Shown here in pieces: positions 8,194-17,295 of a DNA stretch of 64,000 nucleotides (the stretch's first letter is position 1; every line of letters begins with the position of its first letter). The position numbers and the translations under genes were made by a program. Source of the DNA: Candidatus Villigracilis vicinus (lineage in GTDB: Bacteria; Chloroflexota; Anaerolineae; Anaerolineales; Villigracilaceae); NCBI GenBank assembly GCA_016721315.1, contig JADKIL010000019.1, positions 184,110-248,109 on the forward strand, read 5' to 3'. Under the pieces are notes generated by a model. It was not told the DNA's origin. It ran no database searches and worked only from the letters and a program-made list of their open reading frames with translations.

Positions 8194-8991
8194 TTAAGGC
8201 GTAGAAGTTTGTATTGCCGTCGGACTGCCGGTTTGGGTTGGGATGGCGGTGGCGGTGGGAGGCACCAACGTTTGAGTTGGAAGGTAGGTGGCAGTGAAAG
8301 GCAGCACGGTTTGTGTGAATGGTTCGGTTAGGTTGGGGACAACTGTATAGGTAATACCGGGCTGCGGTGTAAAGGTGGGCGTCAATGTAGGGATGTTTGG
8401 CACCCAAAGAATATCGCCGGGGTAGATCAGGTCGCTTGGGTGGCAATTTACAGATTGAATGGTCTTTGCCTGTATGCCATAGCGCGGCGCGATGTTAAAG
8501 AAGGTATCTCCCCGTTGAACAGTATAGTTATTGATCCAGCCAGAGGCGCCTTTCACACAGACAGGGATGGTGGCAGTGGGTGCGGGGGGGACGTAGAAGT
8601 TCTTACCTGCAACAAGGCTTTCCACTACAAGGCAGTTCCCGCCTTTCAAAATATCTTTGCTTGTGCCATAACGTATGGCCAGGCTGTCTAATGTTTCGCC
8701 AATTTGCACAACGATGGCAACCCATCCGGCGGGCGGCGGGCAGTTGGTAGGCGGGACAATAGTATTGGTTGCGGTTGGAGTAAGGGTATCCACCTGAATG
8801 AGAGGTGTGATGGTTGGCAGAAAGGTTTGTGTGGCAGTGACCGGGATTGGCGATTCTAAAACAATTTGAGTAGGTATCGGCGCTTCTTCCGGGATAAAGC
8901 CAACAAGGGAAATGGATAGCGCACCAAGCGTCAACCCGATCGAAAGGGTCGCCGCAATAAGCGCGTTCCCAAGTTCGCGCACGTCTCGCAT
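8194..8991 (-). CDS. Membrane-anchored protein with two LysM domains
   Basis: An uncleaved N-terminal membrane segment (about residues 8-32) is followed by a Thr/Pro linker. Two LysM modules come next, near residues 90-135 (IGETLDSLAIRYGTS...LVAGKNFYVP) and 153-200 (VQRGDTFFNIAPRYG...IYPGDILWVP), then a Thr/Pro-rich tail. LysM modules bind GlcNAc-containing glycans such as peptidoglycan. It begins 3 bases after the kinase-like gene and precedes the LCP gene, so the three are one envelope operon. The cysteines flanking the modules could form disulfides outside the membrane. Confidence 0.88.
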   Translation of the reverse strand: MRDVRELGNALIAATLSIGLTLGALSISLVGFIPEEAPIPTQIVLESPIPVTATQTFLPTITPLIQVDTLTPTATNTIVPPTNCPPPAGWVAIVVQIGETLDSLAIRYGTSKDILKGGNCLVVESLVAGKNFYVPPAPTATIPVCVKGASGWINNYTVQRGDTFFNIAPRYGIQAKTIQSVNCHPSDLIYPGDILWVPNIPTLTPTFTPQPGITYTVVPNLTEPFTQTVLPFTATYLPTQTLVPPTATAIPTQTGSPTAIQTSTP

Positions 8992-8994
8992 CCC

Positions 8995-11337
8995 CTACTT
9001 CCTTTTTTGTTTCTCTGCCAGCTTGTCGGCGGAGATGGGCAAAAGTACGCTAAAGGTCGCGCCAACCCCCATTTCACTCTCGACCCAAATACGTCCATGC
9101 TGTGCTTCGGTCAATGACCTTGCGATGGAGAGCCCTACGCCTGTGTCTCCCACGCCCTGAATAAGCACATTATCTGCACGGTACAGGCGGGTAAAGACGC
9201 GCGGCAGATCTTCGGATGCAATTCCGCCGCCCCGGTCTGTGACTTGGATCAGGATGTATTCCATCCCATCTTCGCTGCGTGTCTGAACCTTGAGCTTGAT
9301 CGCCCCTTCGAATGGAGTGGCAGCCCCGGCATTTTGCAGCAAATGAATGACAATCTGTTGAAGCGCCTCACGATCGGCTTGAATGGACGAAAGTGATTTT
9401 GGCAGTTCAAGATGAATGGAGATGTTCTTTTCGCGGATCTGTGAACTGGTGTACGACATGGCATTGTCGATGATCGAATTTATATCAATGGATTCAGGTT
9501 TGAGATCGTTTAGGTCGGTTGCCAGAGTTGTGATTTGGATCATGTCATCTGTCAGGCTGCGGATGCGCTCCGTGGAGACCTTGATACGGTCTACGAACTT
9601 TCTTTGCAATGCGCCAAGTATCCCCACTGACTCACCAAGCAACAGGTCTGTGTAGCCAACAATGGATGAAAGCGGCTGGCGTAGTTCTTGTGAAATCGAA
9701 GCGATCACTTCTGCCTGTTCCGTACTCTTGGTGGCGATCTGCCCCTTTTCTGATTCAAGCAGTTTCATCCGGGATTCTGCCAACTGGGTTTGAAGGATCA
9801 CCACTTCTTGCAGGGTCGCTTTTAATTCATTTTCTGCCTGTGCAGAAGGCAGGTTCTTGGTTGAACGCAGTTCGGCATTTTCTTGTTGCAGTTGTGTGAT
9901 GATGCTTTGTGATTCTTCCTGTGCGGCTCTCAAGGAAGCTACATCACCAGACTTGTTCTTTTCCACCTCGGTGCGCGCCGCTTCCACCTGGCTGTTCAAG
10001 TCGCGGATACGTCCTTCCAAGTCTGCCACTTGGGCACGTGCCATATCATTTTGAGTTTCCAACTTGGTGATTCTTTGATTGCGTTGAATGATCGGCACCA
10101 AAGATGAAGCGATATTCGAAAGGAACGCTTGATCTTCGGCGCTCCATGTTCGGTCGGAGTAGGGGGAAAGCAGGAGAATGCCGCCCAGCGTTTCTTTCTC
10201 CTGTGTGAGGATTGGGACATAGAGCAAGTGACCAGGGTTGGTCAGCCCCAGAATATCGCCCAAGCCTTTAATATCGGCAGAAGTACTGCTGGAAGGCAGG
10301 CGCAAGGGACGCCCGCGTTGGATCGAATTTGCCAGCATGGGGATGGCATTCTTTGAAAGCGACCCGCCCTCCAGGCTGTCTTCGCGAATCAAGTCGTAGC
10401 CGCCAGCAAAGACCATCTGGTTATTGTTATCGGTTAGATAGATCATGAAACACAGGTCGGCAAGCATTGTCTGTGCAATGGCGCGGGTGATTGCCTGACT
10501 CATTTTGGTGGAGTTGTTTTCGGCTGCCACTGCCAGCAAGGCATGGAATGTTTTCGGGTCTGTGCTGTACCTTCTTCGTTCAGGACGCCCAACCGTGTCC
10601 TGTTTCAGAATGGTTGGCTTGACCGGTATCGCCGGTTCATTAATGGAAATAGTTGAGAAGCGTTGGGGTAGGGTCAGCAGAATGGGATATGCCGCAATAT
10701 ATGCGAGGCGCACAATGCCTGAAAAATCGCCTTCCAACTGCGTTAACAATTGACCGGCATGTCCGAGAAAACCCAGAAACATCAGGATAATGCCATACCA
10801 CATCCCATCCGGCTTGCGGATGAAGAGTACTGCCATGCCAAGCAAAGCCATAACCAGCGAAACAGACTGCCAAATCAGGTCGTCGACGGTCAGGTTGTAG
10901 CTGAGGGTTGCCGCAGAAGGGTCAGCAATCTGCTGTTGCCAGGAGATTAAGCTCAAACCTAATGCGGTGATAATGAACATACTAAGCAGTGTCGCGGCGG
11001 CATCTGCTTTGCGGTTTGGCTCAGGAAAGGCATAGAGCCAGGTGATCCAAATGATACTGAACACCATAAAAGCGCGGTCGGTCGGTGGCAGAACTGCTTT
11101 GGGATCCACTATTTCCTGCCACCCCAACCCGCTGAATAGAAACATGAAAATTTGTGCGCCCAACAGTACGATCAGACCGATGAAAGCCCGACGTGCCTGT
11201 GGAAACTCGCTTGCCCGCCAATGATTAAACGCCGATTGCAACGCGCTGGCTATTACGAACACCAACACGATGTAATAGATGAGGTCTCCAGGTGGGACAG
11301 TGAGTTGAGTTAGCACTAATTGAATGAAATCGTTCAT
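8995..11337 (-). CDS. Histidine-kinase-like membrane protein lacking the phosphoacceptor His
   Basis: The 780 residues comprise about seven N-terminal membrane helices (1-230), a GAF domain (about 265-420), a long coiled coil (about 425-540), a DHp-like helix pair (545-610) and a HATPase_c domain (640-775) with HLLQNAG, DRGGGI and GDTGVGLSIA boxes. The H box reads SISQELRQPLSSIVGY: the position normally held by His is Gln550, codon CAA at 9690-9688, read directly. The ATP site looks intact. It may be a pseudokinase, may signal by conformation or may partner another kinase. It is first in the operon with the LysM and LCP genes, and no receiver gene adjoins it. Confidence 0.88.
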   Translation of the reverse strand: MNDFIQLVLTQLTVPPGDLIYYIVLVFVIASALQSAFNHWRASEFPQARRAFIGLIVLLGAQIFMFLFSGLGWQEIVDPKAVLPPTDRAFMVFSIIWITWLYAFPEPNRKADAAATLLSMFIITALGLSLISWQQQIADPSAATLSYNLTVDDLIWQSVSLVMALLGMAVLFIRKPDGMWYGIILMFLGFLGHAGQLLTQLEGDFSGIVRLAYIAAYPILLTLPQRFSTISINEPAIPVKPTILKQDTVGRPERRRYSTDPKTFHALLAVAAENNSTKMSQAITRAIAQTMLADLCFMIYLTDNNNQMVFAGGYDLIREDSLEGGSLSKNAIPMLANSIQRGRPLRLPSSSTSADIKGLGDILGLTNPGHLLYVPILTQEKETLGGILLLSPYSDRTWSAEDQAFLSNIASSLVPIIQRNQRITKLETQNDMARAQVADLEGRIRDLNSQVEAARTEVEKNKSGDVASLRAAQEESQSIITQLQQENAELRSTKNLPSAQAENELKATLQEVVILQTQLAESRMKLLESEKGQIATKSTEQAEVIASISQELRQPLSSIVGYTDLLLGESVGILGALQRKFVDRIKVSTERIRSLTDDMIQITTLATDLNDLKPESIDINSIIDNAMSYTSSQIREKNISIHLELPKSLSSIQADREALQQIVIHLLQNAGAATPFEGAIKLKVQTRSEDGMEYILIQVTDRGGGIASEDLPRVFTRLYRADNVLIQGVGDTGVGLSIARSLTEAQHGRIWVESEMGVGATFSVLLPISADKLAEKQKRK

Positions 11338-11387
11338 GCGGTCGTGATTATACTGCCAGTTCTGTAATATAGCGTAGAATTGAAATT

Positions 11388-12782
11388 ATGTTGCGACAAA
11401 AGGCAAATCTGTATTGGGTTGGCGCGATTCTTGCCATTTTCATTATCTTTCCGATACTTTTTACCGGCTATTCCAATCTGAAACGGGCTGAAGATGCAAA
11501 AAAAGAAGGCGATTTCGCGGCGGCATCGCAAGCATATGCCCAAACGGCGAAATTTTTCTTCTGGCAGCAGGGGTTATATGAGCAGGCAGGGATCAATGCT
11601 GTCAAAGCCGGTAATTTTTCAGAGGCAATCCCATATTTTCAGAAACAGGCAACTCTCTCGGAAGAAGGCTGGTATTGGTTTTGCAGCGCCCATCTGCAAC
11701 TCGGTGAGTTGGATGCCGCCTTATCGGTATGCGGCGAAGGCGTAAATCAATATGACTCTGCCGAGTTGTACAGCCTGCTTGCCTTCACCTATCGTACTCA
11801 AAAAAAGTGGGACTCGGAAATGCGCGCCCTTACGGAACAAGCCCGCTTGGATCCGTCGGATGCTTTCATTGCATATCGACTGGGTTTGCTGTTGACCTTG
11901 TATGCTCCTGATGCTGCCTTGCCCGAATTGACGCGCGCCTCGGCACTTAACCCCGAAGTTGACTCTGCCGCCCAAGCCCTTCGCACCGCTCTGGCGGTTT
12001 CCAGTCAGTTAAGTGACCCATCCATGAAATTGGTTGTTGTTGGTCAGACATTTGGATTGGTTCAAGACTGGGAGCTGGCACAGGCAGCATTTGAACAGGC
12101 GCTTCAACTCGATGAAAAAAATGCCGAGGCGTGGGCATGGCTTGGAGAGGCAAAGCAACAAACCGGTGGGGATGGAAGCGTGGAACTCGACAAAGCCTTG
12201 TCGCTTGACCGTAGCTCTGTCAACGTGCGCGCGTTGCGCGGTCTATATTGGAGTCGTCAGGGAAAATATGAACAAATGCTCGCGGAATATTTGCTCGCGG
12301 CGCGGAACGAACCACAGAATCCGCGCTGGCAGGCAAGCATTGGCGAAGCGTATATGAAACTTGGCGACCTGGTGGAGGCGCTGACGGCATATCAACGCGC
12401 GGTGGAGCTTGCCCCAACCGAAGCAGAATATTGGCGGCTGTTGGCGCTGTTTTGCGTGGACAATAATGTACAGGTGGAAACGTTGGGAATGCAAGCAGCG
12501 CAACAAGCGCTAGTACTTGCCCCGAACGACCCTGCTGCTTTGGATGTGTTGGGATATGCTTATCTCTCCACCGGCCGATATGCGAACGCGGAAGAAACTT
12601 TGAATCTTGCGATCGAACTTGAGCCGCAGCTGTATTCTGCTCATCTTCATCTGGCGATCACCTTCCTTGCCGAGGGCAATCGCGCAGCCGCTTTCAACTC
12701 GTTGACCTATGTGCGTGATGCGGAAGGTGCTGGTGTTTATAGGGAAACCGCCCGTCAGTTATTGGACAAATATTTTCAATGA
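11388..12782 (+). CDS. Membrane-anchored TPR-repeat protein
   Basis: A 464-residue protein with one N-terminal membrane helix (about residues 8-27) and then about ten tetratricopeptide repeats, for example WELAQAAFEQALQLDEKNAEAWAWLGEA and LVEALTAYQRAVELAPTEAEYW in separate units. TPR arrays are protein-protein scaffolds, here probably outside the membrane. It is divergent from the kinase-like operon with a 50-base shared promoter region. The lipoprotein gene starts 13 bases after its stop and is probably co-transcribed. Confidence 0.85.
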   Translation: MLRQKANLYWVGAILAIFIIFPILFTGYSNLKRAEDAKKEGDFAAASQAYAQTAKFFFWQQGLYEQAGINAVKAGNFSEAIPYFQKQATLSEEGWYWFCSAHLQLGELDAALSVCGEGVNQYDSAELYSLLAFTYRTQKKWDSEMRALTEQARLDPSDAFIAYRLGLLLTLYAPDAALPELTRASALNPEVDSAAQALRTALAVSSQLSDPSMKLVVVGQTFGLVQDWELAQAAFEQALQLDEKNAEAWAWLGEAKQQTGGDGSVELDKALSLDRSSVNVRALRGLYWSRQGKYEQMLAEYLLAARNEPQNPRWQASIGEAYMKLGDLVEALTAYQRAVELAPTEAEYWRLLALFCVDNNVQVETLGMQAAQQALVLAPNDPAALDVLGYAYLSTGRYANAEETLNLAIELEPQLYSAHLHLAITFLAEGNRAAAFNSLTYVRDAEGAGVYRETARQLLDKYFQ

Positions 12783-12795
12783 TAAAATCACGCCC

Positions 12796-13452
12796 ATGAA
12801 TCGTTCCTTCTCTTTGTTGTTCGTTTCGATATTTTTGTTGACGGCATGCGCAGGCACTCCTGCGGCGCAGAATACACAAGCTCCCGCGGCGGCGCAGCCT
12901 TCCGGCTCGGTTCTTTTTCAAGATGATTTTGCACAAACCGCCACCGGTTGGGACCGCCTGATGGTCACTGAAGGGGTGATGGATTATTACTCGGGCGGGT
13001 ATCGCGTCCTCGTCAATGCGTTGCAGACGAATTTCTGGGCAACCCCGCGGCGTAGTTTTGCCGATGTGCGCATCGAAGTGGATACCGGCAAGATGGCAGG
13101 ACCCGATGAGAATCGCATCGGCGTGCTTTGCCGCTATAACGGCAAGGATTATTACTTCTTTCTCATCACAAGCGATGGGTTTTACAGCATGGGGCTTTTC
13201 AAAGATGGGCAGGCTTCCCTGCTTGGTCAGCCTGAAATGCAATTCTCAGCCAACATCAACAAAGGTGTTGCGGTCAATCATCTCCGTGCAGATTGCGCCG
13301 GAACCACACTCACGTTTTACGTGAATGGGTTTCAACTCGCGCAGGTGCAGGATGCCACCCTGCCCGCCGGTGATGTAGGCTTGCTGGCTGGCACCTTCGG
13401 CGAACCCGGGGTTGATGTGATCTTCGATAATTTCGTGGTGCTGCAACCCTAG
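12796..13452 (+). CDS. Lipoprotein with a concanavalin/LamG-like (DUF1080-type) domain
   Basis: The start at 12796 gives a type II signal peptide with lipobox LLTAC (Cys about residue 17). The mature part is a beta-rich jelly-roll fold from FQDDFAQTATGWD to IFDNFVVLQP, the begin-and-end pattern of family-16-hydrolase-like/3-keto-disaccharide-hydrolase-like domains that often bind sugars. No catalytic residues can be assigned. It probably shares a transcript with the preceding TPR gene. Confidence 0.75.
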   Translation: MNRSFSLLFVSIFLLTACAGTPAAQNTQAPAAAQPSGSVLFQDDFAQTATGWDRLMVTEGVMDYYSGGYRVLVNALQTNFWATPRRSFADVRIEVDTGKMAGPDENRIGVLCRYNGKDYYFFLITSDGFYSMGLFKDGQASLLGQPEMQFSANINKGVAVNHLRADCAGTTLTFYVNGFQLAQVQDATLPAGDVGLLAGTFGEPGVDVIFDNFVVLQP

Positions 13453-13524
13453 TTTGAATTGATTCTTTTGAGAAGCTGATAAAGCTTTGTTCGTACCAAG
13501 ACATACCGCATCCTTATTATTTCC

Positions 13525-14799
13525 ATGAAGATATTTCTCGATACCATCGGCTGTCGTTTGAATCAAGCGGAGATCGAATCCATGTCGCGCCAATTTCGTG
13601 CCGCCGGGCATGAGATCGTTGCTGCGGCCGAACATGCCGATATGGCTGTGGTCAACACCTGTGCAGTCACCACGCAAGCGGCGTCTGATTCACGCGGTAA
13701 GATCCGAACGATTGCCCGTGCGGGGGTTAATGAGATCGTCGCCACCGGTTGCTGGACCTCGATCCAACCAAATGAAGCGGCGGCGTTGCCGAACGTCAGA
13801 CATGTAGTTGCAAATGATAAAAAAGACCTGCTCGTTCCAGAAGTCCTTGGTTTACCCATGGAATCTTTTGAGAAGGAGCCGATGGATCGTATCCCCATTC
13901 CTGGTCTGCACCGACGCACGCGCGCCTTCATAAAAGTGCAGGATGGGTGTGACAACAAATGTACATTCTGTGTTACCACCATTGCGCGGGGGGAAGGGCG
14001 TTCTCGTCCGCTTGGCGATGTGATTGCAGATGTTAACGCGGCTCTGGCTGGCGGCTCGAAAGAGATCGTCTTAACCGGCGTACACCTCGGTTCGTGGGGG
14101 CAGGATCTCGGCGCTCAGCATCTGCGCGACCTGGTCCATGCGCTTTTGCGGGAAACGGATGTTAAACGCCTGCGACTCTCTTCTCTTGAACCTTGGGACT
14201 TGGATGCAGACTTCTTCTCTCTGTGGAATGACAAGCGCCTCATGCCTCACCTGCACCTGCCGCTGCAATCTGGCAGCGACTCTACCCTGAAGCGGATGGC
14301 TCGCAAGACCACCCCCGACTCTTTCCGTGGGTTGGTTCAAGCTGCCCGAAGTATCATGCCGGATGTTGCCATTACGACCGATCTCATTGCTGGATTCCCC
14401 GGTGAAACGGACGAAGAGTTTTCCGAGACTTTGAATTTTGTACGTGAGATGAACTTCTCTGGCGGGCACGTTTTTACCTATTCGCCGCGCCCCGGCACCG
14501 GGGCAGCGAGGATGAAGGGGCAGATCAAGCTCGAGGTTGGCAAGAGGCGGAATCGCATCCTGCAGGCGGCAATCGAAGAGTCGGCAACGTCTTATCGTGA
14601 AAAATTCATCGGGCAGACCATGTCCGTATTATGGGAGTCGACTACGGAGTACGGCGAATACGGTTGGCGCATGGAGGGCTGGACGGGCAATTATTTGCGA
14701 GTATCTGCAATAGCCGCTTCACCTCGTTGGAATGAAGTAGACGATGTGATGCTGCTTGCCGCTACAGATGGTCTTGTTCAGGGAGATATCCTTTTATGA
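13525..14799 (+). CDS. mtaB: tRNA t6A37 methylthiotransferase MtaB
   Basis: A radical-SAM methylthiotransferase that converts t6A to ms2t6A at position 37 of ANN-decoding tRNAs. It has an N-terminal UPF0004 domain with the cluster cysteines (Cys10, TCAV, ATGC) and the radical-SAM motif at Cys142, Cys146 and Cys149 in GCDNKCTFC. The HLPLQSGSD and DLIAGFPGET signatures follow, and the tail is TRAM-like. It is 424 residues, normal for MtaB, and the start NxTIGCRLNQAE pattern distinguishes it from MiaB and RimO. Confidence 0.93.
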   Translation: MKIFLDTIGCRLNQAEIESMSRQFRAAGHEIVAAAEHADMAVVNTCAVTTQAASDSRGKIRTIARAGVNEIVATGCWTSIQPNEAAALPNVRHVVANDKKDLLVPEVLGLPMESFEKEPMDRIPIPGLHRRTRAFIKVQDGCDNKCTFCVTTIARGEGRSRPLGDVIADVNAALAGGSKEIVLTGVHLGSWGQDLGAQHLRDLVHALLRETDVKRLRLSSLEPWDLDADFFSLWNDKRLMPHLHLPLQSGSDSTLKRMARKTTPDSFRGLVQAARSIMPDVAITTDLIAGFPGETDEEFSETLNFVREMNFSGGHVFTYSPRPGTGAARMKGQIKLEVGKRRNRILQAAIEESATSYREKFIGQTMSVLWESTTEYGEYGWRMEGWTGNYLRVSAIAASPRWNEVDDVMLLAATDGLVQGDILL

Positions 14800-14916
14800 A
14801 AAATATTTTCCCGCTCAACATGTATAGAAGACTTGTTATTACAAATGTCACTTCTTGTAATTTCAGACTGACTTTATAATTTTATTGATAAATTCAAAAC
14901 AAAAGGAGCAGACCCA

Positions 14917-15828
14917 ATGACAGCTCAGTTAATTGATGGAACCGCTATTGCGCAGAAGGTGCGCGATGAAGTAAAGGAAAAAGTAGCCAAACGACTCGCG
15001 GCGGGAAAGTCGCAGCCGGGGTTGGCAACTGTTTTGGTGGGAGAGCGGATCGACTCGGCGACGTATGTCAGCATGAAGCAAAAGGCATGTGCAGAATTGG
15101 GAATGACATCCTTTCATCACCCTGTTCCTGCAGATATCACCCAGGATGACCTCGAGAAACTTATCAAGCAATTGAATGCCGACCCGAAGGTTCACGGTAT
15201 TCTTGTGCAGTTGCCTTTGCCGGATCATTTAGATGAAGAGCGTATTCTGCAGCTTATCAGTATTGAGAAAGATGTGGATGGTTTTTCACCGATCAACCTT
15301 GGGCGGCTGGCGCAAAAGGGGCGCGAACCTTTGTTCGTTCCTTGCACGCCGTATGGATGTATCTACCTTCTCAAAGAAGCCGGTGTAAAGATCGCAGGTG
15401 CCAATGCTGTGGTTTTGGGGCGCTCCAATATTGTTGGTATGCCTGCAGCGTTGCTCCTGATAAAAGAAAATGCCACGGTCACTGTTGTCCACTCGAAGAC
15501 GAAGGATATCCCGGCTGTTTTGCGTGATGCCGATATCATCATTGCCGCCATTGGGCGTGCTGAAATGGTACGCGGGGATTGGATCAAACCCGGCGCGGCT
15601 GTGATCGATGTAGGCATCAATGGCATCCCAATGCTCAACCCTGATGGTACCCCGGTTATTAGCCAGAAGACCGGCAAGCCGCGCCAGAAACTGGTGGGGG
15701 ATGTCAACTTTGAGGAAGCAAAAGAAGTTGCGGGCTTTATTACCCCTGTTCCGGGCGGTGTCGGTCCGATGACGATCGCGATGCTGATGGCGAACACCCT
15801 CAGGGCTGCCGAGATCCAGGAAAAATAG
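14917..15828 (+). CDS. folD: Bifunctional methylene-THF dehydrogenase/methenyl-THF cyclohydrolase
   Basis: Interconverts 5,10-methylene-, 5,10-methenyl- and 10-formyl-tetrahydrofolate with NADP(H) in the cytoplasm. The 303 residues contain the substrate motif YVSMKQKACAELGM with the catalytic Lys, GILVQLPLP, the KDVDGFSPINLG loop, PCTPYGC, the nucleotide-binding VVLGRSNIVGMP and the closing TPVPGGVGPMTIAML. An AAAGGAG site precedes the ATG. It is monocistronic, followed by a terminator. Confidence 0.96.
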   Translation: MTAQLIDGTAIAQKVRDEVKEKVAKRLAAGKSQPGLATVLVGERIDSATYVSMKQKACAELGMTSFHHPVPADITQDDLEKLIKQLNADPKVHGILVQLPLPDHLDEERILQLISIEKDVDGFSPINLGRLAQKGREPLFVPCTPYGCIYLLKEAGVKIAGANAVVLGRSNIVGMPAALLLIKENATVTVVHSKTKDIPAVLRDADIIIAAIGRAEMVRGDWIKPGAAVIDVGINGIPMLNPDGTPVISQKTGKPRQKLVGDVNFEEAKEVAGFITPVPGGVGPMTIAMLMANTLRAAEIQEK

Positions 15829-15853
15829 AAATTCACTTTTGAGGATCGTTATG

Positions 15854-15884
15854 AAAACCATCCCGCTTTCTGCGGGATGGTTTT
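15854..15884 (+). terminator. Rho-independent terminator of folD
   Basis: Stem AAAACCATCCCGC/GCGGGATGGTTTT with a 5-base loop and a trailing T run, 25 bases after the folD stop. Confidence 0.9.
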
Positions 15885-15899
15885 TCTTTAATCCGACCC

Positions 15900-15945
15900 T
15901 TGACATAATAACAATTTGACACTATTATAAGATTGTTACTAGTAA
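15900..15945 (+). promoter_or_regulatory. Promoter and putative operator of the padR-sensor pair
   Basis: TTGACA at 15900-15905 is separated by 17 bases from TATTAT at 15923-15928. Just downstream, 15936-15945 is a perfect 10-bp palindrome TTACTAGTAA, a plausible PadR site for autoregulation. The operator role is inferred from position only. Confidence 0.6.
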
Positions 15946-15973
15946 GGAATTGATATTACTGAAAGGAATGATC

Positions 15974-16330
15974 ATGGTTGAACCTGGTTCTCATACCAAA
16001 AAATTTCAAAAAGAATTGAATGCTGGTACATCTTCGCTGGTTTTGTTGAGTGTGTTAAGTCGCAGTGACGAGCCGATGTATGGTTATCAAATTGCGAAAA
16101 TGCTTGAAGAAAGCGGACCTGAGATCCCCATGATGAAACAGGGAACCTTGTATCCGGTACTTCGTTCGTTAGAGGAGAATGGCTTGCTTGAAAGCACGGT
16201 AGAGCCTTCTGTCTCCGGTCCGCCGCGCCGATATTACAAGATCACAAAAGAGGGGCGCGCAGCATTGGAAGAATGGACCGACTTGTGGAAGCAGACGAAG
16301 AAATTTGTGGATTCGATCTTGAAAGGATGA
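15974..16330 (+). CDS. PadR-family transcriptional regulator
   Basis: A winged-helix repressor of 118 residues with LLSVLSRSDEPMYGYQIAKML, the MMKQGTLYPVLRSLEENGLL recognition-helix region in PadR style, and PPRRYYKITKEGRAALEEW. AAAGG at 15962-15966 favours ATG 15974, though ATG 15968 is possible. The sensor-domain protein starts 4 bases after the stop, a pairing commonly seen for PadR with HAAS/DUF1700-type membrane proteins. It probably represses its own promoter. Confidence 0.9.
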   Translation: MVEPGSHTKKFQKELNAGTSSLVLLSVLSRSDEPMYGYQIAKMLEESGPEIPMMKQGTLYPVLRSLEENGLLESTVEPSVSGPPRRYYKITKEGRAALEEWTDLWKQTKKFVDSILKG

Positions 16331-16334
16331 CAGG

Positions 16335-17219
16335 ATGTTTAATACGATTGAAGAATATCTGGATGCTCTTAAAAATGAAATGAAAGATGCCGACCCTGCA
16401 TTGGTGCAGGACGCTCAGGCAGATGCTCGTGAACACTTAACTCTGGCACTAAAAGCATCAAAGGAGAAAGAACCTGATCTGTCCGATGTAGATGCGTTGA
16501 CAAGGATTATTGATGGATACGGCTCTCCGGAAGAGACCGCTTCAGCCTATCGAGAGGTGGAGCGTCGCACATCGCCTACATTGGGACAGCCTGTCAGGCA
16601 ACGCTCGTTTCTGAGCCGTTTCTTTGGTGTATACACAGACCCGCGTGCCTGGGGGGCGTTGCTCTACATGTTGATTGCCTTCGTGACAGGTGTGTTTTAC
16701 TTTACCTGGGCGGTGACGGGTGTTTCTGTGTCAGTGTCTTTTTTGATCTTCATCTTTGGCTTCCCCTTTGCTTTGTTGTTCCTGATTTCCATTCGCGGGC
16801 TGGCATTACTCGAAGGCAGGCTCGTGGAGGCATTGCTCGGCGTCCGTATGCCACGCCGCCCGTTGTTTTCTCATCAAGGGATGAAGTGGTTTGAACGCCT
16901 CAAAGCGCTGGTCACAGACAGGCAGACCTGGTTGATGATCCTTTATATGCTGATTCAGTTTGTGTTGGGAACGATCTACTTTGTACTGATCGTAACTGTT
17001 CTCAGTTTTTCAGTGTCTCTCATTGCTATTCCTTTTGTGCAGGAATCCTTTCATATGGATATGGTTGTGTTCAATAACGAACGTCTTGCTCTGCCAACCT
17101 GGACTTACCCCTTATGGGTGTTGGGCGGCTTCCTGTTGTGGACGATCTTTATGAATATCGTGCGGGGAGTTGGTCAACTGCATGGGAAACTTGCCAAGTG
17201 GATTTTGGTTGGCGAGTAA
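16335..17219 (+). CDS. HAAS/sensor-domain membrane protein paired with PadR
   Basis: A 294-residue protein. An N-terminal helical HAAS-like segment (about residues 1-75, IEEYLDALKNEMKDAD and IIDGYGSPEETASAY) is followed by a duplicated membrane unit. Two similar blocks, DPRAWGALLYMLIAFVTGVFYF and DRQTWLMILYMLIQFVLGTIYF, each begin a pair of helices characteristic of the putative sensor domain family. It sits in the cytoplasmic membrane. It may perceive envelope stress and modulate PadR, but this is inferred from pairing only. Confidence 0.8.
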   Translation: MFNTIEEYLDALKNEMKDADPALVQDAQADAREHLTLALKASKEKEPDLSDVDALTRIIDGYGSPEETASAYREVERRTSPTLGQPVRQRSFLSRFFGVYTDPRAWGALLYMLIAFVTGVFYFTWAVTGVSVSVSFLIFIFGFPFALLFLISIRGLALLEGRLVEALLGVRMPRRPLFSHQGMKWFERLKALVTDRQTWLMILYMLIQFVLGTIYFVLIVTVLSFSVSLIAIPFVQESFHMDMVVFNNERLALPTWTYPLWVLGGFLLWTIFMNIVRGVGQLHGKLAKWILVGE

Positions 17220-17236
17220 AGCATCTTATTTAGTAT

Positions 17237-17278
17237 AAATAAAAACACGCCCTGAAATATTCAGGGCGTGTTTTATTT
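17237..17278. terminator. Bidirectional terminator
   Basis: Stem ACACGCCCTGAA/TTCAGGGCGTGT flanked by A and T runs lies between the convergent sensor-domain gene and the ABC ATPase gene. Confidence 0.88.
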
Positions 17279-17295
17279 CCATGAGTCTCGTGGTT

